This document shows positions 12,093-24,037 of a stretch of 64,000 bases of DNA, piece by piece. Position 1 is the first letter of the stretch; each line of letters begins with the position of its first letter. The DNA comes from Cichorium intybus (taxonomy: Eukaryota; Streptophyta; Magnoliopsida; Asterales; Asteraceae). The position numbers and the translations under genes are program-made. The DNA lies in NCBI GenBank assembly GCA_023525715.1, contig CM042016.1, positions 83,910,382-83,974,381 on the forward strand. Direction: 5' to 3'. A model generated the notes under the pieces. The model had not been told where the DNA came from. It ran no database searches and saw nothing but the letters and a program-made list of their open reading frames with translations.

Positions 12093-13210
12093 ATGTCTTC
12101 TTCTGATAATTCTGATTCGTATGCGCGTAAAAATATAGTCGATGAACCTACTGCGTACTCATTGTCATCCTCTCAATCATCTAATTATGCAATTGTTTAT
12201 GCAGCAGTTGCTCAAGCTGACTTGCAGTATTTGCATATACTGCAAGTTCTAGCAATCGTCGTCCAAGAAGTTATCTCCACGGAGATCGGGAAACTGCAAA
12301 GAAACAGTTGATCGAATATTATTTTGTTCTCAATTCAAAGTTTGGGGATACTAATTTTAGAAACATATTCTGGATGGGTAGAATGTTGTTTGTGCATATT
12401 GTTAAGGATATGGAAAGAAACTTTCCATATTTTCAAACAACTTATGATGCCAAGCTACAAAAAAAAGTTTCACTACATTGCAAAAATACACATCTACAGT
12501 ATGATAATTGGGGGGCGGAAGCACCCCCAATTCAGTAGATGAGTACTTCAATATGTCAGAACGAACTTCACTTGAAAGCCTCTACAACTTTTGTTATGGT
12601 GTTATTCAGTTGTATGGTGTCGAATTCATACGCAAACCAACATCCAACAACGTTCAGCTGTTGTACGCTGCATGCATACACATGAATTCAGACATGGATT
12701 TCATGGTATGCTAGGTAGCATTGATTGTACACATTGAGATTAGAGGAATTGTCCAACCGCTTGCGAGGCCATTACATGAGAGGTGATCAGAAGTACCCTA
12801 GCTACATTGTTACTTGAAGCAGTTTGTCACAAGATTTGTGAATATGACATTCATATTTTGGAGTCACCGGTGGCAACAACAATCTAAACGTTCTCTAGCA
12901 ATCACCACTATTCAATAATATTATTCTTGGAAAAGCACAAAAATGTTCATTTGTTTTGAACGGGAAAGAATACAAACATGGGTACAATCTTGCAAATGGG
13001 ATATACCCAAACTGGGCTACTTTTTTGAAATCATTTTCACATTCATTAACCCCAAAAAGAAACTTTTCAAGGCGGCCCAATAAGCAGCAAGAAATGACGT
13101 GGAACGAGCGTTTGGCATACTAAAACAAAGATGAGCCATTATTAGACAGTCTGCGTGGTCCACCTATATTGATCGGTGTAAAGATGAGCCATCATGTTTG
13201 CTTGCCTTAT
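12093..13210 (+). pseudogene. PIF/Harbinger (HARBI1-like) transposase pseudogene
   Basis: Starts at ATG 12093 (MSSSDNSDSYARKNIVDEP). Several frames together read as a HARBI1-like nuclease: EYYFVLNSKFGDTNFRNIF, then VDEYFNMSERTSLESLYNFC, GVIQLYGVEFIRKPTSNN, GMLGSIDCTH (first catalytic Asp block, normally GSIDCMHW) and later TNMGTILQMGYTQ (matching YxMGYYLTDGIYPKWATF). Multiple frameshifts and stops make it non-functional. No terminal inverted repeats or TA-rich target duplication were identified, so element borders are unknown. Upstream DNA (11740-12092) is probably its 5' part. Confidence 0.8.
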
Positions 13211-13528
13211 ATTACAGAACATTATCCTGCAAAATGAACTGCTATATGTCTGATACATAATATTGATCTCCTCACTGAGGTAGAAATTAATGATTATATG
13301 ATTATGGAATTATGCGACGTAGGAATTCACCAACGACTTCTATTGGATCTTGTTGATTACATAATATCGAGCATACCCGCATACCTTCTTTAGATCGATA
13401 GTTTATTTAAATTATCGTATTTAGGTTTCATTTCTCGTATGTAGGTTTTAATTTCTCGTATTCAAGATTTAAATTATCGTTTTTAGGATTTTTATTATAT
13501 GTTGTAATGGTGTGCTTTTTTAATTAAA

Positions 13529-13554
13529 CTAGCTTGAGTCCGTGCTCCGCACGG
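13529..13554 (-). other. Helitron 3' terminus (hairpin plus CTAG)
   Basis: On the minus strand the sequence reads a perfect 6-bp stem hairpin, CCGTGC-GGA-GCACGG (13554-13540), then 7 nt, then CTAG (13532-13529) followed by host T. This is the diagnostic Helitron 3' end (GC-rich hairpin a few bases before CTRR, insertion between A and T). The body would extend to higher coordinates. The 5' TC end was not found. Confidence 0.65.
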
Positions 13555-13594
13555 GTTCGGGAGTGCTCAAGCAAATGAACTAAAGTAGGATGCT

Positions 13595-13641
13595 ATAATA
13601 AACAAATCTATGAAAGTACATTGCTATTTCTCGCACTTAAA
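13595..13641. repeat. End fragment of the dispersed 'AAGTACATTGCTAT' family
   Basis: GTAGGATGCTATAATAAAC followed by GAAAGTACATTGCTATTTC closely matches the right end of the complete copy in the last intron of the TBC gene (62571-62626). It lies between the Helitron terminus and the inverted-repeat element. Confidence 0.65.
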
Positions 13642-13660
13642 CATAACCCTGTAACTGCAC

Positions 13661-15086
13661 TATAGTGGCATGAGGGTAGTTATGTCTTTTTGTTCCATTA
13701 ACGGTACATGTATTATTATTTTGGTTGAAATAATACTCAATTATAACAATGTCATATTTAGGTAGCTTTTCAAAGTAAGATGTTCTAATTAAAACTTTGA
13801 AAGTACTATACTATAATAGAAAAAAAAAAAGCACGATTTCATCTTCGATTACTCGATAATTTCCACAAGCACAAATTCCACTTTTGATAGGCCCAAAAAT
13901 TCTTTCACAAAATAATCCATCTTTTTCTGGTTTATTGGTTTTGTAATTAAAGGTATAAGGTTTAGTCACCTCTCCAACTATCTCGCCATTAGGTAGTATT
14001 TTTTGGACCAAGTACTTAATTGTTGAGGAGAAACTAATCCAATTCGGAGTTGTTGATGTGTATATCGATCGATCATAGAAGAAAACTTCTGCTTGATTTG
14101 ATTAAGCTTCTTTCCTATTAAGCTGGAAAATGGTTTCTTGAAATTGCATATAACTGGAAAAACGAATAATTTTATATGAAGAAATTGAGTAAATTAGGAA
14201 ATAAGGAATTTGTTAAAGTGAAAAAATGACAGCTAAATTTATAGATAAAATGAGGATACTCGGGAGAAAATAGATCAGAAAAATAAAGAATGGAAGATAC
14301 GTAAAAGTTTAGGACTTGACTAGGGAAAGCTTCATTTTCTTAACTTTCTATATTAAGTCATTCCTCGTGCATCAAGTCATAAGGAGCCACTTATATATAG
14401 CTTAACGGATTAAGTTATGTTCTAATTGAGTCTATTAAGTCCAAATGAAAGACCGCCATGACTTTTTTTCCCTATATTTCCTTCGAAAATGCTTTTATTC
14501 TGGTAATTTTTATAGAGTTAAACATACTTGTAAAAAAAATCAAATGATTAATTTTGAAGTAAAAATATAACTTATTAGACACTCAAAAGTTGAAATCAAG
14601 CTAATGGATAAAGATTGAATCAAGTACCTCATGGTAGGTTGCTGAAATGAGTCCTAGAATATTAAGGGCATTCTTGATACTACTCTTCATAGTAGCAGGT
14701 GACTGTATATCTCCTTTGCTTCTTCTCTTGCAAATTGTTAGATGAATAGTGACACAAATAATGAATAAGATAGCATAAAAAAATAATTTTACAATTTGGG
14801 CTAATCGCACGAAATAACAATATACTTTAATTTACATGTTTTTTATAGCATAGTGCTTTTATTTTTTCTATTATAGTATAGTACTTCAATATCTTTCTAT
14901 CAAGTCATTGCAGTTTAATAAATTAACCAAATTATAGCATTGTACTTTCAAAGTTTTAATTAGAACATCTTACTTTGAAAAGCTACCTAAATATGACATT
15001 GTTATAATTAAGTATTATTTCAACCAAAATAATAATACATGTACTGTTAATTGAACAAAAAGACATAACTACCCTCGTGCCACTAT
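13661..15086. mobile_element. Inverted-repeat element (1.4 kb) carrying captured plastid DNA
   Basis: The arms 13661-13834 and about 14850-15086 are inverted copies. ATAGTGGCATGAGGGTAGTT at the left matches the reverse complement of AACTACCCTCGTGCCACTAT at the right, and homology continues through TGTCTTTTTGTTC, ATTATTATTTTGGTTG and GTAGCTTTTCAAAG. The left arm lacks about 60 bp present in the right arm. Between the arms lie the start of chloroplast rpoC1 (minus) and a second open stretch (14600-14810, minus) with a possible splice donor (CATGAG-GTACTT). No target duplication was recognised, so the class is open: a Pack-type DNA transposon, or part of the adjacent Helitron. Confidence 0.7.
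13836..14076 (-). pseudogene. rpoC1: Nuclear copy of the start of plastid rpoC1
   Basis: Minus strand. ATG at 14076 opens MIDRYTHQQLRIGLVSPQQ, the conserved N-terminus of the chloroplast RNA polymerase beta' subunit. After a 1-nt deletion in an A run (about 14005) the next frame reads KILPNGEIVGEVTKPYTF and then EKDGLFCERIFGPIKSGIC, including the Cys residues that begin the subunit's zinc site, and stops matching after ACGNYRVIEDE. Only ~80 of several hundred codons are present and the frame is broken, so this is a nuclear plastid DNA insertion (NUPT), not a gene. It abuts the left arm of the inverted-repeat element directly. Confidence 0.92.
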
Positions 15087-16262
15087 GATCGTGTCCGTGA
15101 ATATCCTTCAAAATATAATTTTAATAGCCAAACTAAACTCACATGGTCTCCTAGGTTAAAAAGAAACTCCAAAGGAGGCAACGACAGCCTTTTGAGATAC
15201 CATACACATCAATGTTTTTATTTGAACAAATCATCGAACTATTGGCATGCGGTACGAAATAACTATGACCTAAAAATAAAGAGAGATTATGTTACCCTGT
15301 TAGCAGCAAGTTATTCAATGGAACTGAAACGGTTGCATTCAAAGAGGGAACTCGTGTAGTATAGACGAACTCTTGGACCTCGAAATAAACTCAAGGATAT
15401 ATCTATGAGCCGTCCACTAGAGGGATGATACCATGTCTGTATGCCAAAGATTGATATCGTGAAACCTGAGTATGAAAACAAACTCTTTCAAAAACCCAAA
15501 ACCCCAAAAACAAAAAAAAAAGTGTGAATAGCACGTTTATCATTCCACATGGATGTCGAATTCGGTCTATAGAGACAATATAACAGTGAATTAAGTTGAT
15601 TGGTAGGAACTGCACAAAGAAAAAACGTACACAAAAAATATTCAAAGAAGAGAAATCATACCTAAGTGAGGAATTGTTGAACACAGAAAATTGGAATTAA
15701 AATGATTGGCAGGAATTCAAAATCGGTCTATGAAGACAACGTTAGCTTACATAAAATCGGAATTAAAACTGATCACGTCTCAATCAACTGCAAAACTTTC
15801 TGAAAATTGACATTTCAAGAATAAAATCGAGTTCATCAAAGTTCATATAAAGCGGTATTCTGAAGTCGATTACAATCAAAGTTCACATAAATCAACAATA
15901 AATAATAAACAACATACGAAACCCTAGAAATTTAGTTCGATTTATAAGTTGCATTACCTTTTTTGTTGAACCTTCAAATCCTTCGCCATTAATCTCAAAC
16001 CTGCACCAAGAAAATGCATATATCCCATCAAACAACAAATGCATCACGTTAAACACATATATGTAAGGAAAAAAGGCATCATCGGATCTCACAAAAGTAA
16101 AGAACCTACAAAAGGAATAAGGTAACAAATACCTGCATGCAACAAAATTAGATCTACCGAAAATCAGAGGCATGATATTTGATTTGGAACCACGTACCTA
16201 GATTCGACGGTTCTTGCCTTCGATTCTTCGACAATGCAACAAAGTGAGGGAGAAATGATGGC
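15087..16262 (-). other. Flank of the LTR insertion; holds candidate exons 1b-3 of a split small gene
   Basis: Apart from the exon candidates at 16262-16198, 16000-15958 and 15465-15403, described under the split gene, this stretch has only short open frames and no family motif. 15087-15400 shows nothing recognisable. Confidence 0.5.
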
Positions 16263-16267
16263 GGAGA

Positions 16268-18793
16268 TGTAACACCCGGCTTTTAAAACAAAACACCCCT
16301 GAAAATTTTTCATTTAAAACAGAGGTTTCAATACATAAAACCATACCAAAAGGGGTATATTTTAATAAAAACGGGTACAAGTGTATCAAGGAGAGTATAA
16401 AATACCGTAATCTCCTTTGAAGCCGGGCTGCTACTAATAGCATCTACAAGTCCACTTCTTGAGTCACGGACTTTATTCTTACCCTTATCAGGGTTATGCT
16501 AACCTGCAGGGACATTTAACAAACGGTATGAGCTACAAAGCTCAGTGAGTAATCGTATCTGCAAATAACACGTATAATAATACATTCATATATAATTTCC
16601 TATATATGATAAATCTATTAACCGTATATCTCTGTCTGGATATCGGTTCCAAACTCCTAGCCTTACTGGCTGACCAAATCTCTTAGGATTTCACATCCTA
16701 ATTTACAGCCTTACAGGCTAAAACATGATAACCTGCAATTATCAAGCCACGTCAGTTATTTGCACATATAATCATATATAACCATTTCTGTCCCATATTT
16801 TTTAGTCACATCGGACCGCACCGTATATCTTGGATATTTAAGTCGCACCCTGTGTCATAGCTATATCAGCTGCACCAAAACATTATCAATATATAAATCA
16901 TAGCCTGAAGGCCGCACCAGCTGGGTTAAATAACCCGATATCATAGCCATAAGGCCGCACCATGTACCTGTAACAATATCATAGCCAAAAGGCCGCACCA
17001 AATATCATAGCCCGAAGGCCGCACCAGTTTAGGTTCAATAACCCAATATCATGGTCCTAAGACCGCACCAAAAATCATAGCCATATAGGCCGCACCAGTT
17101 GGATATAACATCCGATATCATAGCCATATAGGTTGCACCAGTTATTTATGTCTCACGGGTTAGCCCGCTGTTGCCTTGGCTCACGGGTTAGCCCGTTGTT
17201 GCCTAGACTCACGGCTTATCCGGTCTTGTCTATATAATTTTAACTCACAATTCCGTTCTTGTCTATTAAAGACTCACGGCTTATCTGGTCTTGTCAATAT
17301 TGATTGACTCACAGTTCCGTTCTTGTCTATATTAGACTCACGGCTTATCTGGTCTTGTCTCTTCAAATGTATCTTTGAACTATCAATTTCGTCCCACAAT
17401 CAGTTCCAACCTGTAACAATTCAATCATCATATATCACATATGATATTAGTGAGATTACTCACCTGGATATTAGCTGCATTTAATTTCCGGTTGTTTCTT
17501 GCCTTTGCGTGGACCACAACCATTTTGTCCCATACCTATATATTCATTTATATACCAAATGATAATAGGTTAATAATCATCTAAATTGACTCTAATACAA
17601 TAGAGTTCAATACATTATCATTATAAACAATGCCTAGTTAATAAACTTTCCGTTTACTAACTTTTTATGAATTTTACTATTCACCGAGGCATTCGAATCG
17701 ATCTACAGTGCCCCTGAGGGGTCGAAAACTCACTATAAAAATTTTCCCAAACTTTTCAGACCATAACGAGCCTACGGTTCAAGTTTGAGCTAAATCGGAC
17801 AAGCCAAACAAAAGTTAGCATTTTTGATCCCCTGCCTGGCCCCTGCTTGGAGGCGCACTGCGCCTAGGACAGGGCGCACTGCGCCTGGGCGCACCCCGCC
17901 TGGCTCCTGGGCGCACTGCGCCTGGCGCCAGTGCAGGTCCCCTGGCCAGTCGCGATTTGTGCACTGTAGCACGCAGTTTTGGCCCATTAAGTCCTTAATC
18001 CAGTCGTTAATCGTTTGGGGTTTGTTTCTAGGCTAAAACCCTTCATTAATACAAGGTTTTAATCCAAAGAAACAACCTCAATCAATCAAAATGAAGAATT
18101 AGGGTTCTTAGTTCCAAAACCCCAAAACTTCAAATTTATCACAAATAGCAATCTACTTCCACTTTCTTGACTTAAGTCCTTTTAGCATGACTTAATGGAA
18201 GCATTAAACCATTTAAACTACATAATCATAACTGAAATTTACAAATTTCAGTTTCTATAAAACCAAATCAAGAACACTTCAAGAACTTGGTTAAAATCAA
18301 GTTTACTAACCTTGATTAACATAGGAATCACCAATTCCAAGCTATGATTCCAATTCCTTACTTCAATTCCATGATTTCCTGCAGAAATCACATCTTCCTT
18401 GCTCCTCCCGTTGCTGCACAAATGGCTAGTCAAAGAGAGAGTCAACTCTCTTATTTATACATCCAATTTTTTACATTTTTAGTCCTTAAGTTCATTTTCT
18501 TGAACTTTGACCACAAAATCAAGTTTTATTACAATAAAACTTTCATTCTTTATACATTTGCCACAAACAACAATATTTTTCATATTTGGTCCTTCACATG
18601 GTCAAATGACCAAATTACCCTTTTGTGGTAAAATGACCAAAATCAGTTTTTATAACATTTTAAGTCCAAAACTCAAAATATTATTTCACACTAAATTCTT
18701 TTCTGTCCAAAAGACCAATTTACCCTTCCAAGGTAAAATGACCTTTTTACCCTTTTTATTATTATTACATAAAAAGAGTGTCTTGGCGTTACA
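16268..18793 (-). repeat. 3' LTR (left copy) of the LARD-like element
   Basis: Plus-strand ends TGTAACACCCGG...GGCGTTACA. It contains a degenerate array built on CATAGCC-N-AAGGCCGCACC (about 16855-17140), a second array alternating CTCACGG-TTATC-GGTCTTGTC (17150-17360), and a GC-rich cluster of short palindromes (17851-17930). Confidence 0.93.
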
Positions 18794-18809
18794 AATTCTC
18801 CCTTCCTTT
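18794..18809 (-). promoter_or_regulatory. Polypurine tract of the LARD-like element
   Basis: Read on the minus strand this is AAAGGAAGGGAGAATT directly before the 3' LTR, the expected plus-strand priming site for reverse transcription. Confidence 0.75.
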
Positions 18810-21490
18810 AAAAGATTTCGTCCCCGAAATCATACAAGGAGTTGAGGTTATGTCTCCCTCATTTCGCTTTCGGTCTTCCACGTCATGTCGGAATCCCTAT
18901 GGTATTGCTTAAGCACTTAACCATACTAGTCTTCTGATCTTGTGATTAAATCACAATTCGCATATCATTCCTCCGGTTGACCCGGGTACCTTATCACTTA
19001 TCTACCTCATTTCAACATGAAGGATTCGTTGGAATTCATCAGTCTATGTTCTCAGAACTATGAGACCCATAGAAAACATTACAAATATCTCGAAGTTCAT
19101 CAAAAATCTTCGATCGATACATCCCAATTTTTACTCTTTGGGACATATGGGAAAGTCCAATAGATGAGGACTTAACTTTCCTTTCGTCCCAATTAGATTT
19201 TTAGTCTTTTCAAGGGATATTTTGATTACCCCGACATCCTTCATCTGGAATTCCAACTGTTTTACTCTGCAATACGCATACTACTTTTGTCTATTTCCAA
19301 GCTTCCTCGAATTTGCCTAATCTTTTCTTCTGTTTGAGGTACAATCTCGGATCCAGCCAACGGCTTCTCCCCAACTTCAATCTAATAAATCAAAGGATAA
19401 CACGGTACCCCGTACTATACTTCATATGAGCCAGTAGAATTCTAGTATGTAAGTTATTATTTCTTACAAATTCTACCAACAATAGACGATCTTCTCGTTT
19501 TCCGCTAAGGTCTGTTATGCAGATTTCGGGCATATCTTCTAGAATCCGCATCAATTTCTAGCCTCGTCTATCAATTCTAAAATTCCTATACAGTACTTAC
19601 CAGTACTTTTGAACTATCAATTCTAAGAATTAATGCTAAATTCAGCAAATAATTCTAATATTTCGACCCGATAAAATCGACATCGGTAGCGCACGCCGGC
19701 AAATTTCTTTTTCTATGTAGTTTTTCACTACTTTTCAACCTTAATGTCTTCCCTAGTCGGTATAAATTTGCATTGGTCTCATCAATCAATCTGCAATTAC
19801 CCATATGGTATCATACCCATGCGGTACTTGCAAAGACTTTGTTACAAAGTCTATGATATTTTTCGTCCCATTTCTCCTTTAGGACCGACAGCGGCTAAAT
19901 TTTTCCGCATACTTCTAATGATTTGACTGTAGTTACACACAAGTCAAACATTTTTCACATGTCTTTCAATGTCTTTCTTTCAGTCCCGGCCACCAAATAC
20001 CTAGGTTATATTACTCTACACAGTTTGGTATTGCCCCGGGCATTCTGCATATCTACCCAAATATACATCTTTTAAGGGTAATTTTCATATCTCGCTTTGC
20101 TTGGAACTCACATATACAACCACCAAGGATTTTCAATCGTCGTGAGTTTCTAACTAGCTTCTTTCGATAGCTAATCATTCACTTTTCACATTTCCAAACT
20201 TGCACACTTCTTTCTGTGCTACCCGAATCAACTCAGGTATTCAATTCGCCACACTCACGCATGTGGTTTTATCTTTCAAAAGATACTCTTTTCAATTCAA
20301 GGCATCTATAGCCACATCTGCCTTTCCGAGATGGTACAAGATTTCATATCCGAAATCTTTAAGTAACCCATCTATCTTTGCTATCTCATATGTAGCTTCT
20401 TTTGATCAGTTAAGTACTTCAAACTTATATGACCCATATAAACAGTAAGCTTTACACCATACAAGTGGTGTCTCTAAAGCTTCAATGTCAAAATTATAAT
20501 TGCTTCAGTTTTAAAGGTAGTCATCGGCTTCAGATTCATAGGGAAAATGGTCCCGTAAATCCTAGGCAATCTACCTTCCAGGTGTTCAATATCTAGAACA
20601 TATTTGCTATTTACTATAGCTACTTCCAAAATTTCATCCATAATCATCGATGAAATATTTCAACAAGACATCAAGTCATCGATCCCAAGCATAGCTTCCT
20701 GGATCAAATATAACATACACGAGTTATATTCAGAACAATTATATTGGAGATCATATGAGTCTCCTCACGAGCTTCTTCCATAATCTGCTGGAATGCTCAC
20801 AATACCATTGGTCCTTTTTGACCGTTCATTTCTTCTTTCTTTCCTGAGTTCATCACCCGTTACTCCACATTTAGCATGTGAGTATGTCATAAGGAAGTGA
20901 TCTATAGTTCCACGCTGGAACCACTTCCGTCCCATACAACAAACTCGAGCGATATGCTCCCATTTTCTGTAATTTCATCTTGTCAACGGTAGAGTCTCAA
21001 CTCTAAAATGTTCTAAGTGCTTTTCCTGCACTTCTTACATCACATCATCTTTTCGTTTTGGTCTCTTCCCTTCAAGGCTAGACCTGAATCGTGTTAACTT
21101 CTTCTGAGAAGTCCACCAATATTTTCTGCTTTTCTTGTAGTCTCAACTATTGTTCTTTCACCTTGAATATCAACCAAGGTGAGCAACCGATTTCTTTATC
21201 TGACCACATCAGCTAATATTGCTCATCATGTGGATTTCTGCTATTCGTCCCCTTTTTGCTCCTCATACAACGGAGTCTTGCGAAAGGGCTGGTCCATTTC
21301 CTAGAGCTTCACGCCCTAAATGTCTTCCAAAAAGATTCACAGTTCATACTTCTTATACGTCAGAAGTCAGTAACAGTTAGGTTATATATGTATAATAACA
21401 ACTATATACACCTAACTATGCATCATGTCTACTATCTCAGGGTTTAAGTCCAGGAATCTACTCTATAGACACCTAGTTCACTTAAACCTC

Positions 21491-21504
21491 GGCTCTGATA
21501 CCAA
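21491..21504 (-). promoter_or_regulatory. Primer-binding site, initiator tRNA-Met type
   Basis: On the minus strand this reads TTGGTATCAGAGCC, two bases inside the 5' LTR. It matches the usual plant tRNA-iMet primer-binding sequence and fixes the element's orientation. Confidence 0.9.
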
Positions 21505-21506
21505 CT

Positions 21507-24032
21507 TGTAACACCCGGCTTTTAAAACAAAACACCCCTGAAAATTTTTCATTTAAAATAGAGGTTTCAATACATAAAACCATACCAAAAGGGGTATATT
21601 TTAATAAAAACGGGTACAAGTGTATCAAGGAGAGTATAAAATACCGTAATCTCCTTTGAAGCCGGGCTGCTACTAATAGCATCTACAAGTCCACTTCTTA
21701 AGTCACGGACTTTATTCTTACCCTTATCAGGGTTATGCTAACCTGCAGGGACATTTAACAAACGGTATGAGCTACAAAGCTCAGTGAGTAATCGTATCTG
21801 CAAATAACACGTATAATAATACATTCATATATAATTTCCTATATATGATAAATCTATTAACCGTATATCTCTGTCTGGATATCGGTTCCAAACTCCTAGC
21901 CTTACTAGCTGACCAAATCTCTTAGGATTTCACATCCTAATTTACAGCCTTACAGGCTAAAACATGATAACCTGCAATTATCAAGCCACGTCAGTTATTT
22001 GCACATATAATCATATATAACCATTTCTGTCCCATATTTCTTAGTCACATCGGACCGCACCGTATATCTTGGCTATTTAAGCCGCACCCTGTGTCATAGC
22101 TATATCAGCTGCACCAAAACATTATCAATATATAAATCATAGCCCGAAGGCCGCACCAGCTGGGTTAAATAACCCGATATCATAGCCATAAGGCCGCACC
22201 ATGTACCTGTAACAATATCATAGCCAAAAGGCCGCACCAAATATCATAGCCCGAAGGCCGCACCAGTTTAGGTTCAATAACCCAATATCATGGTCCTAAG
22301 ACCGCACCAAAAATCATAGCCATATAGGCCGCACCAGTTGGATATAACATCCGATATCATAGCCATATAGGCTGCACCAGTTATTTATGGCTCACGGGTT
22401 AGCCCGCTGTTGCCTTGGCTCACGGGTTAGCCCGTTGTTGCCTAGACTCACGGCTTATCCGGTCTTGTCTATATAATTTTGACTCACAGTTTCGTTCTTG
22501 TCTATTAAAGACTCACGGCTTATCTGGTCTTGTCAATATTGATTGACTCACAGTTCCGTTCTTGTCTATATTAGACTCACGGCTTATCTGGTCTTGTCTC
22601 TTCAAATGTATCTTTGAACTATCAATTTCGTCCCACAATCAGTTCCAACCTGTAACAATTCAATCATCATATATCACATATGATATTAGTGAGATTACTC
22701 ACCTGGATATTAGCTGCATTTAATTTCCGGTTGTTTCTTGCCTTTGCGTGGACCACAACCAATTTGTCCCATACCTATATATTCATTTATATACCAAATG
22801 ATAATAGGTTAATAATCATCTAAATTGACTCTAATACAATAGAGTTCAATACATTATCATTATAAACAATGCCTAGTTAATAAACTTTCCGTTTACTAAC
22901 TTTTTATGAATTTTACTATTCACCGAGGCATTCGAATCGATCTACAGTGCCCCTGAGGGGTCGAAAACTCACTATAAAAATTTTCCCAAACTTTTCAGAC
23001 CATAACGAGCCTACGGTTCAAGTTTGAGCTAAATCGGACAAGCCAAACAAAAGTTAGCATTTTTGATCCCCTGCCTGGCCCCTGCTTGGAGGCGCACTGC
23101 GCCTAGGACAGGGCGCACTGCGCCTGGGCGCACCCCGCCTGGCTCCTGGGCGCACTGCGCCTGGCGCCAGTGCAGGTCCCCTGGCCAGTCGCGATTTGTA
23201 CACTGTAGCACGCAGTTTTGGCCCATTAAGTCCTTAATCCAGTCCTTAATCATTTGGGGTTTGTTTCTAGGCTAAAACCCTTCATTAATACAAGGTTTTA
23301 ATCCAAAGAAACAACCTCAATCAATCAAAATGAAGAATTAGGGTTCTTAGTTCCAAAACCCCAAAACTTCAAATTTATCACAAATAGCAATCTACTTCCA
23401 CTTTCTTGACTTAAGTCCTTTTAGCATGACTTAATGGAAGCATTAAACCATTTAAACTACATAATCATAACTGAAATTTACAAATTTCAGTTTCTATAAA
23501 ACCAAATCAAGAACACTTCAAGAACTTGGTTAAAATCAAGTTTACTAACCTTGATTAACATAGGAATCACCAATTCCAAGCTATGATTCCAATTCCTTAC
23601 TTCAATTCCATGATTTCCTGCAGAAATCGCATCTTCCTTGCTCCTCCCGTTGCCGCACAAATGGCTAGTCAAAGAGAGAGTCAACTCTCTTATTTATACA
23701 TCCAATTTTTTACATTTTTAGTCCTTAAGTTCATTTTCTTGAACTTTGACCACAAAATCAAGTTTTATTACAATAAAACTTTCATTCTTTATACATTTGC
23801 CACAAACAACAATATTTTTCATATTTGGTCCTTCACATGGTCAAATGACCAAATTACCCTTTTGTGGTAAAATGACCAAAATCAGTTTTTATAACATTTT
23901 AAGTCCAAAACTCAAAATATTATTTCACACTAAATTCTTTTCTGTCCAAAAGACCAATTTACCCTTCCAAGGTAAAATGACCTTTTTACCCTTTTTATTA
24001 TTATTACATAAAAAGAGTGTCTTGGCGTTACA
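21507..24032 (-). repeat. 5' LTR (right copy) of the LARD-like element
   Basis: Same length and structure as the left copy, with the palindrome cluster at 23090-23169. Differences from the left copy are scattered single bases, with no indels seen. Confidence 0.93.
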
Positions 24033-24037
24033 GGAGA

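Larger units (their letters stand above)
18794..21506 (-). other. Non-coding interior of the LARD-like element
   Basis: 2.7 kb with no open frame over ~85 codons and no recognisable retroviral motif on either strand. GGGACGAAAT-type sequence next to the polypurine tract (minus strand) resembles the end of Ty3 pol, which suggests descent from a coding chromovirus. Any coding remnant is too decayed to read. Confidence 0.7.
16268..24032 (-). mobile_element. Young non-coding LTR retrotransposon (LARD-like, Ty3 type)
   Basis: Two direct LTRs of equal length (2,526 bp) flank a 2.7-kb interior. The whole is bordered by GGAGA (16263-16267 and 24033-24037), a perfect 5-bp target duplication. The primer-binding site complementary to initiator tRNA-Met lies next to the right-hand LTR and the polypurine tract next to the left-hand one, so the element points to the minus strand. 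The interior lacks recognisable gag, protease, RT or integrase and has stops in all frames, fitting a large retrotransposon derivative mobilised in trans. The two LTRs differ at only about 18 places by eye (roughly 0.7%), mostly transitions, so insertion was recent. Confidence 0.92.

Noticed and set aside
14600..14810. Minus-strand 69-codon open frame with a hydrophobic start inside the inverted-repeat element
   Set aside because: Could be a captured exon, but no family is recognisable and there is no second exon; mentioned only in the element entry.
16198..16443. Minus-strand open frame crossing the left border of the LARD-like element, repeated at 21482-21682
   Set aside because: It is LTR sequence present in both LTRs and has no motif, so it is not a gene.
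16855..17140. Regularly spaced repeats that could suggest a CRISPR-like array
   Set aside because: Units are degenerate, spacers are not unique or of equal length, and the array lies in an LTR of plant nuclear DNA.
17790..18036. GC-rich open frames on both strands with Pro/Arg-rich translations
   Set aside because: They arise from the palindrome cluster in the LTR and recur unchanged in the second LTR; base composition explains the openness.
18794..21506. Possible hidden pol gene in the LARD-like interior
   Set aside because: Read on both strands without finding protease, RT, RNase H or integrase motifs; only faint resemblance next to the polypurine tract.
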